From NCBI RefSeq assembly GCF_900497805.2, contig NW_020940358.1, positions 28,783,146 through 28,847,145 of the forward strand: a stretch of DNA of 64,000 nt, written 5' to 3'. This document shows positions 59,166 through 64,000 of the stretch, piece by piece (position 1 is the first letter of the stretch; every line of letters starts with the position of its first letter). The notes under the pieces were generated by a model. That model searched no databases. It saw only the letters and a program-made list of their open reading frames with translations, and had not been told where the DNA came from. A program made the position numbers and the translations under genes. The stretch comes from Vombatus ursinus (Eukaryota > Chordata > Mammalia > Diprotodontia > Vombatidae).

Positions 59166-60190
59166 ATGGAAAAGATGGAGAGAGATGGATTTAACAGTAA
59201 TACAAACAGATGGGATCAAAACTAGTTGGATGTATCAATAGCAACATGGAAAGAAGTCTCCAGTGGAGTATCTCATGGATCTGTGTTTGGCCCTGTGCTA
59301 TGTCACCTCTTTATCATCGATTCAGATAAAAGCATATGGGGTATGTTCCTCAAATTTGTAGAGTACACAAAGGTAGGAGGGATAGCTGAAATAGTGGATG
59401 ACAATCAGGATCCAAAGGGATCTTGCCAGGCTAAAATTTTGGCTGACTCAACAAGATGAAACTCAATAGGGGTAAATGTAAAATCTTGCAAAATGTAAAA
59501 TTAGGTACAAAAAATCAACTTCACAAATACAACATGGGGGATGTGTGAAGCCCTGAAAAAGATCTGGGTGGGGAAGGAGTTTAGTTGCCTACAAGCTCAA
59601 TATGAGGCAGCAGCCTAATATGGCAGCCAAAAAAGCTTATTCAATCTTGGGCTGCAGTAAGAGGCATTAGCTTCCAGGAATGGCGAGTGACAGTCTCACT
59701 ATATTCTGCCCTTTTCAGATTTCATCTGGAGTACTATGTTCAGTGCTGGGTTCCATGGTTTAGGAAGGACATTGATAGGATGGAGAGTGTCCAGAGGAGG
59801 GCAACCACGATGGTAAAAGACCGTGAGTTCATGTCATTTGAGGATCTGTTGAAGGAAATGGGGAGGTTAACCTGGAGAAAAGAAGACTCCAAGTATTTGA
59901 AGGGCTGTAAGTAGAGTAGTAGGACTATATTTGTTCCATTTGGTCTCAAAGGGCAGAACTAGGAGCAATGGGTAGATATTACAAACAAGAAAGTTTAGGC
60001 TTAATTCAAGAAGACATTCCTAACAATTAGATCTGCCTTGCGAGCAGGTGGCTCCCTCTTCTTGGAGGTCTTCAAGCAGAGCTAGATGGCCACTCATTGG
60101 GTATGTTATATAAGGGGATTCCTTCCATCTGTGGGTGGGACTAGATGTCACTGAAGTTCCTTCTAACTCTCAAATTCTGGGATTCTGTAT

Positions 60191-60480
60191 GTAAAAGTAC
60201 TTAAAGACAGCTGTCACCTGTTCTTTGAGTCTTGTCTTCTTCAGGCTAAGCATTTCCCTTCGACCTCGCCTCATAAGGTGTGAACTCAAGGCCCTTTTAC
60301 ATCCTGGCTACCCCTCTGTTAGTCACTTTTGTAAAAAGACAAAAATGTGTTACCCAAAGCTGAATACAACATTCCAGGTATGATGTCATGGGCAAACATC
60401 TTCTCTCAGCCTCCTTCCTTGGTTGAGGGGGCAGGAGAGAATACATCCAAGGATATAAAGTTCCTGGGAGGCAGCGGCTA
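60191..60480 (-). repeat. CR1-like fragment, antisense
   Basis: tgagtcttgtcttcttcagg and ctaagcatttcccttcgacc are the reverse complement of the CR1 motif around cctggagaaaagaagactcc, which is seen forward at 59871-59890. Confidence 0.6.
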
Positions 60481-60514
60481 TAAGCATGGAAGAATTGATC
60501 CTTGATGAAAAGCT

Positions 60515-62050
60515 CTATCGTCCATGATCTCCTTTCACTCTGTCTTTCTCCTGTACCTTCCCGCCTCTGTTCATCTCATCACAACCTCCATTCCCTCCAT
60601 CCCTGAGTACTTCCTCAGACCATTCATTACCTTTGTTTTGACTTTACTCTCTTCCCCAGTTCCTACCCTCCAGTTAACCAATTCAACTCCACTCTGTCCT
60701 CTACTTTTGAATCCTTCACCCCTTTGAATTACTGCTGCTCATCCCTCGCCAAACCCCAGCCCTGCATTACTCCCACCATGGGCCTCCTCCACTTCTGCAG
60801 CTAAATAGAACGGGAAGAAGTCACACAACCCTGCTGACTGGGAACCACAAATTCATATTATCCAATTTCACCTGGGCTCCTCCCACAGCAAGAGAATACT
60901 CCTCCTCCTCTTCCCTAGTAGATTTCCTATCTCTCCCCCCCTGCCCCCCGACAGAAGCTATTCCTCCCTCAAGTCTCTCACACCACCCCTTCCCTCAACC
61001 ATGCCCTCTCACCTGAGCATCTAGACTCTTATTTTACAAAGAAAATTGAGGCTATTTGGAGTAAGCTCCTTTTCTTCCCCACTCATCTCAAAACCCCCTG
61101 AAATCATCCCCACTCTCTTCTCATAGGATCGTGGTTTTAGAGCTGGGACCTCAAAAACCATCTAGTCCATCCCTCTCATTTTACAAATAAGGAAACCAAC
61201 TCCCAGTGAGTCATTTGCCCAAGGTGACTCAGGTTTCAGAAGTAACAGCCAGGAATTGAACCCAGGACCCCTGACTCCAAAACCAACACTTTCTACTGCA
61301 TCATGCTGTCTCTTTTTCTCCAGTCTCTGATGATAAGATGGCCATTCTTGCCAAGGCCAACCCCTCTCCATGTGCCCTTGATCCTATCTTCTGTTACAGT
61401 CTTCTCCAGCAGATAGCTTCCTCAATCATCCCCTCTTTCTTTCTCATCTTCAACTTCTCCCTATCTAATGGTTTCTTCCCTGCCTTCAAATATGACTCAA
61501 GTCTCCTCTATCCTTAAAAACAAAATAAAATAAAACTGTCCTAATTTCACTTCACCCAAGTGGCTTCATTATCTCTAATTCTCCTCTTATTCACTTCTTA
61601 GCTCTTTGAAATCGAGATTTGGAACCTATCACTCAACTGAATCTACTTTTCCCAAAGTTACTATTGACATAATTTGATGGCTTTTCCCTCAATCTTCATC
61701 CTTCATCTCTTAAGAGAAATAAAAAAGTCCCATAGTGAGAGGCACTGGCTTCAATTTCTGGCTGCCTCGCTGTTGCATTTCGTATTGTGGACCACCCTCC
61801 TCTCATCTCTGGATTTTTTCAACACTATTTCTCTCTCCTGGTCCTTGGGCTGTATGTCTAACCACTCTTTACACATCTCCTTTTTTATCTTACTATTCAC
61901 ATCAAGCCCCCTCCCCATAACTGAGGGTGTTTCCCTAGGCTTTGTCCTGGTCCTCATATTCCCAATACAATTACTCTCGTGGTGACTTCATCAACTCCCA
62001 TGGGTTTAATTATTATCTCTACTCACATAATTCCCAGATCTATATGCTCA
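60515..62050 (+). repeat. L2 LINE, long degraded copy with SINE insertion
   Basis: Pyrimidine-rich L2 ORF2 sequence. Landmarks: attcaactgaatctactttt-like caactgaatctacttttccc with aaagttactattgacataat (RT upstream motif), ttcaacactatttctctctc, gggtgtttccctaggctttg, and cttcatcaactcccatgggt followed by ttattatctctactcacata (L2 motif SHGFNYxLY). A reverse MIR fragment is inserted at 61125-61310. Confidence 0.75.
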
Positions 62051-62059
62051 GCATAATGT

Positions 62060-62285
62060 AGTGAAAAGAGTACAGGGTTTGGACTTAGAAGAGCTGGCTT
62101 CTAGCCCTGGGTCTGCCACTTACTAGCTGTATGACCTTGGCCAAAGTCTTCATTTCTCAGGGCCTTCATCTCCTCATCTGCTATATGGGAGAAAATAATA
62201 CCTTTGCTATCCCTAACAAACTGTTCTTCTAAGGAAAGTGCTTTGCAAGCATTAATGTGCTATACAAATATCAGATATTATTATT
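62060..62285 (+). repeat. MIR-type SINE
   Basis: cataatgtagtgaaaagagt, ctagctgtatgaccttggcc, gccttcatctcctcatctgc, aagtgctttgcaagcattaa. Confidence 0.78.
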
Positions 62286-62489
62286 ATAAAGTACCCTAGC
62301 CTGGGACAGTTACCCATATTAAGAGTGGCCCATGGGTGAAACTGGGTAGGATGGGGTATGGATCTAGTAAGGGAAGAATTTCCATAAGCTATATATGAGC
62401 TGTTAAATTATATTAAAATATCTCCCCATACGTTATTTAGTAAGCATATTTATGAAACCATCACCATTGAACTGACCCAAGATGCCATA

Positions 62490-64000
62490 TTTCAAATTTT
62501 TCTTTATTTAAAAATAAAAAGACAATCAGGGAAGGAATTAAAGGATTGTGGTGAGTTTGTGATGAGTATGCTGGTTTTACAATGTGGAAAAGGAAGGGCT
62601 TGGCTTTACGTGTGTGTGTGTGTGTGTTTGTGACACTCAGCACTTCATGGTTCAATGGGTATACAATCTACAGATACCAGTATTAACGCCTGGCTCCAGA
62701 GCCTTCCTTTGGAGAGTGACTGGGGAAGGACTCTTACAATAAGAGCCCTAGGAAGATTAGGCGGGCTCCCCTGCCAGGAGAGAGGCAGGAAGGGCCTTGT
62801 GTCTTCTGTTGTGGTTATGAGGTGGTATGTGTTTTTAGCATGCAGGGATACCTCATGAGGCTGTATGGCTCAATTGACTTGCCAAGCTTGGGTGGTGGGG
62901 GTCAGGGGGAAGGTCTTAGATGACTTCTTCCCTCTTGGTGGGGTTCAGTTTCATTTTGTATTACTGGGTATATTTCCCAGGAGAAAAAGGACCAAGGACC
63001 ACCCACGTGAATGCCAACTTGCCTGAAGATTCAGGGAATCTGTGGTCTCTGGTTCTCTCAATGGCACAAATAGACTAGGTTATGCCCATACAGACTCTCC
63101 CTGCCCCAAACAACCCCAGGGCTGATATACATATGCTCCTGAGTACTAGTGACCCTAGTGGGGAGCAGACTGGCAAGGTCTGGATGGTTATAGTGAAGCT
63201 GACTTGCCATGCCAGGGATCCAGGAGCTTTCCCTGATAGGAGCAGCAAGCATATACAGGTCAGCTATTAAAAAGGAAGTTGGCTGTGGTGTCATCAGGAG
63301 AACTAGAATCCCTAGGATCAGGCTAAGCCACACCCACCATCTTACAGGAATAGACCATCCTTAGCCACTACTAGGTTTCAATTAAGCCCCTGGCTACCAG
63401 CTTGGAAGAGAGGATAGGACACTGGGGGAGGGAGACACAATGTCCTGGCTATGTTGGTGGGCTTGGATGGAGTTGTGTAGGAGGTCATTCTTTAAGGACA
63501 GATCTATTAACTAGAGAGGAATTACAAAGATTTTGCCCCAAGGCACCTGTCCCAGGGCATACTTTCTTCCTCTGTTGGCTAAACTCTGGCCTCTAGTGTC
63601 CCCCGTGCCACCTACTGACACCCAGTACAAGTCAGTCCTTCAGCAGCATAGAAATCTTGTGGTGCCCTGGAGTATATTTCTCCCCCGATGGCTGCACCCC
63701 AAGTGAATTCCCCCCAGCATCTTCCTTTCCCTTGATCCAGACGCAAATCTAGTTACAAATCTGTTTGAGGCCATTCCTTCTCTGCCAGGTCTTTCCCCCT
63801 GGTCCTGAGCTGAGTACGGCACATAGATACCACAGGCTCTCAAGTCCCACATCCATGGAGAGAAACAAGCTGCTCTGCACCCCTCAGCTTCCTCCTTTGG
63901 GAGAAGGAACAACCCCCAAGAGTATATCTTCCACGGCACTTGCTATCAGCAAAAGCCCAGCCTCCTCAAAGTGGAAGGGGCAGAAGTTCTGTCCTGGACC
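62490..64000 (-). other. Repeat-poor right end; possible 3' UTR of the next minus-strand gene
   Basis: Unlike the 7 kb to its left, this stretch shows no interspersed repeat apart from a (GT)10 at 62610-62629. A minus-strand AATAAA lies at 62503-62508. In human the next minus-strand gene is GCK, whose last exon lies about 2 kb from MYL7. No frame here matches glucokinase (no ...ACKKACMLGQ C-terminus on the minus strand). If GCK follows, its stop codon is beyond 64000. This is inference from synteny only. Confidence 0.25.
62610..62629. repeat. (GT)10 microsatellite
   Basis: About ten GT units in otherwise repeat-poor sequence. Confidence 0.9.

Larger units (their letters stand above)
57695..60190 (+). 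repeat. CR1-like LINE ORF2 with nested insertions
   Basis: Collinear CR1 ORF2 pieces: a linker with FKPSGPDELH (about 58003-58035), SWKMGEVP with ANVVSIFKRGKK (about 58420-58500), DFSEAFHKVSH (about 58690-58725), then VSSGVSHGSVFGPVL and TKVGGIAEIVDD (59253-59405), and LYSALFRFHLEYYVQCW with ERRAT-like VQRRATTMVKD (59695-59830). The 3' tail ends at about 60190 (ttctaactctcaaattctgg). An L2-tail-plus-SINE piece (58064-58400) and an antisense L1 (58736-59165) interrupt it. Degraded. Confidence 0.82.

Noticed and set aside
59226-59914. Reverse-transcriptase-like frames as a host gene
   Set aside because: They are parts of a degraded CR1-like LINE with the family's 3' tail at 60190.
55311-64000. 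GCK coding exons on the minus strand
   Set aside because: No frame gives glucokinase motifs or its C-terminus; only a possible 3' UTR is suggested.

Overview
The window is mammalian, and most likely marsupial, chromosomal DNA. Genes are split into short exons by GT-AG introns. The repeat load is typical of marsupials: SINEs with the head ggggcagctaggtgg and the core gaggaaactgaggc, marsupial-type L1 3' ends, and old L2 and CR1-like LINEs. I cannot name the species. There is one 10-base N gap at 824-833.

Three protein genes can be assembled exon by exon, in the order known from human 7p13 (AEBP1 - POLD2 - MYL7 - GCK). AEBP1 (+ strand, CDS 8914-25076, 21 coding exons, 1132 aa) encodes the secreted, collagen-associated protein ACLP. 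POLD2 (- strand, CDS 25949-35794, 10 coding exons, 471 aa, plus a probable noncoding first exon in a CpG island near 39.2 kb) encodes the 50-kDa B subunit of DNA polymerase delta. MYL7 (- strand, CDS 48332-55211, 7 coding exons, 175 aa) encodes the atrial myosin regulatory light chain. All three reading frames run unbroken across every splice junction, so none looks like a pseudogene. AEBP1 and POLD2 converge tail to tail, with poly(A) signals about 260 bp apart. The three genes share no pathway; they are neighbours by conserved order only.

Layout: 1-8.2 kb is intergenic and repeat-rich, with a large broken CR1-like LINE at 3.2-6.3 kb. 8.2-8.9 kb is the AEBP1 CpG-rich promoter. 8.9-25.5 kb is AEBP1. 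25.7-39.4 kb is POLD2 with its CpG-island promoter. 39.4-48.3 kb is intergenic, with SINEs, L1 pieces, simple repeats and a long polypurine tract. 48.3-55.3 kb is MYL7, whose short promoter holds a CArG box, a GATA site and a TATA-like box. 55.3-62.4 kb is a nest of LINEs and SINEs. 62.4-64 kb is low in repeats and may be the 3' end of the next gene (GCK by synteny), but no GCK coding exon is visible.

I found no undescribed gene system. The best leads are an 81-bp near-identical non-tandem duplication in POLD2 intron 2, an AEBP1 splice donor fused to a (GT)n microsatellite, the compact MYL7 promoter, a two-copy unnamed repeat near the left end, and several readable nested transposon insertions. 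Comparisons with human proteins are from memory, not from a database search.
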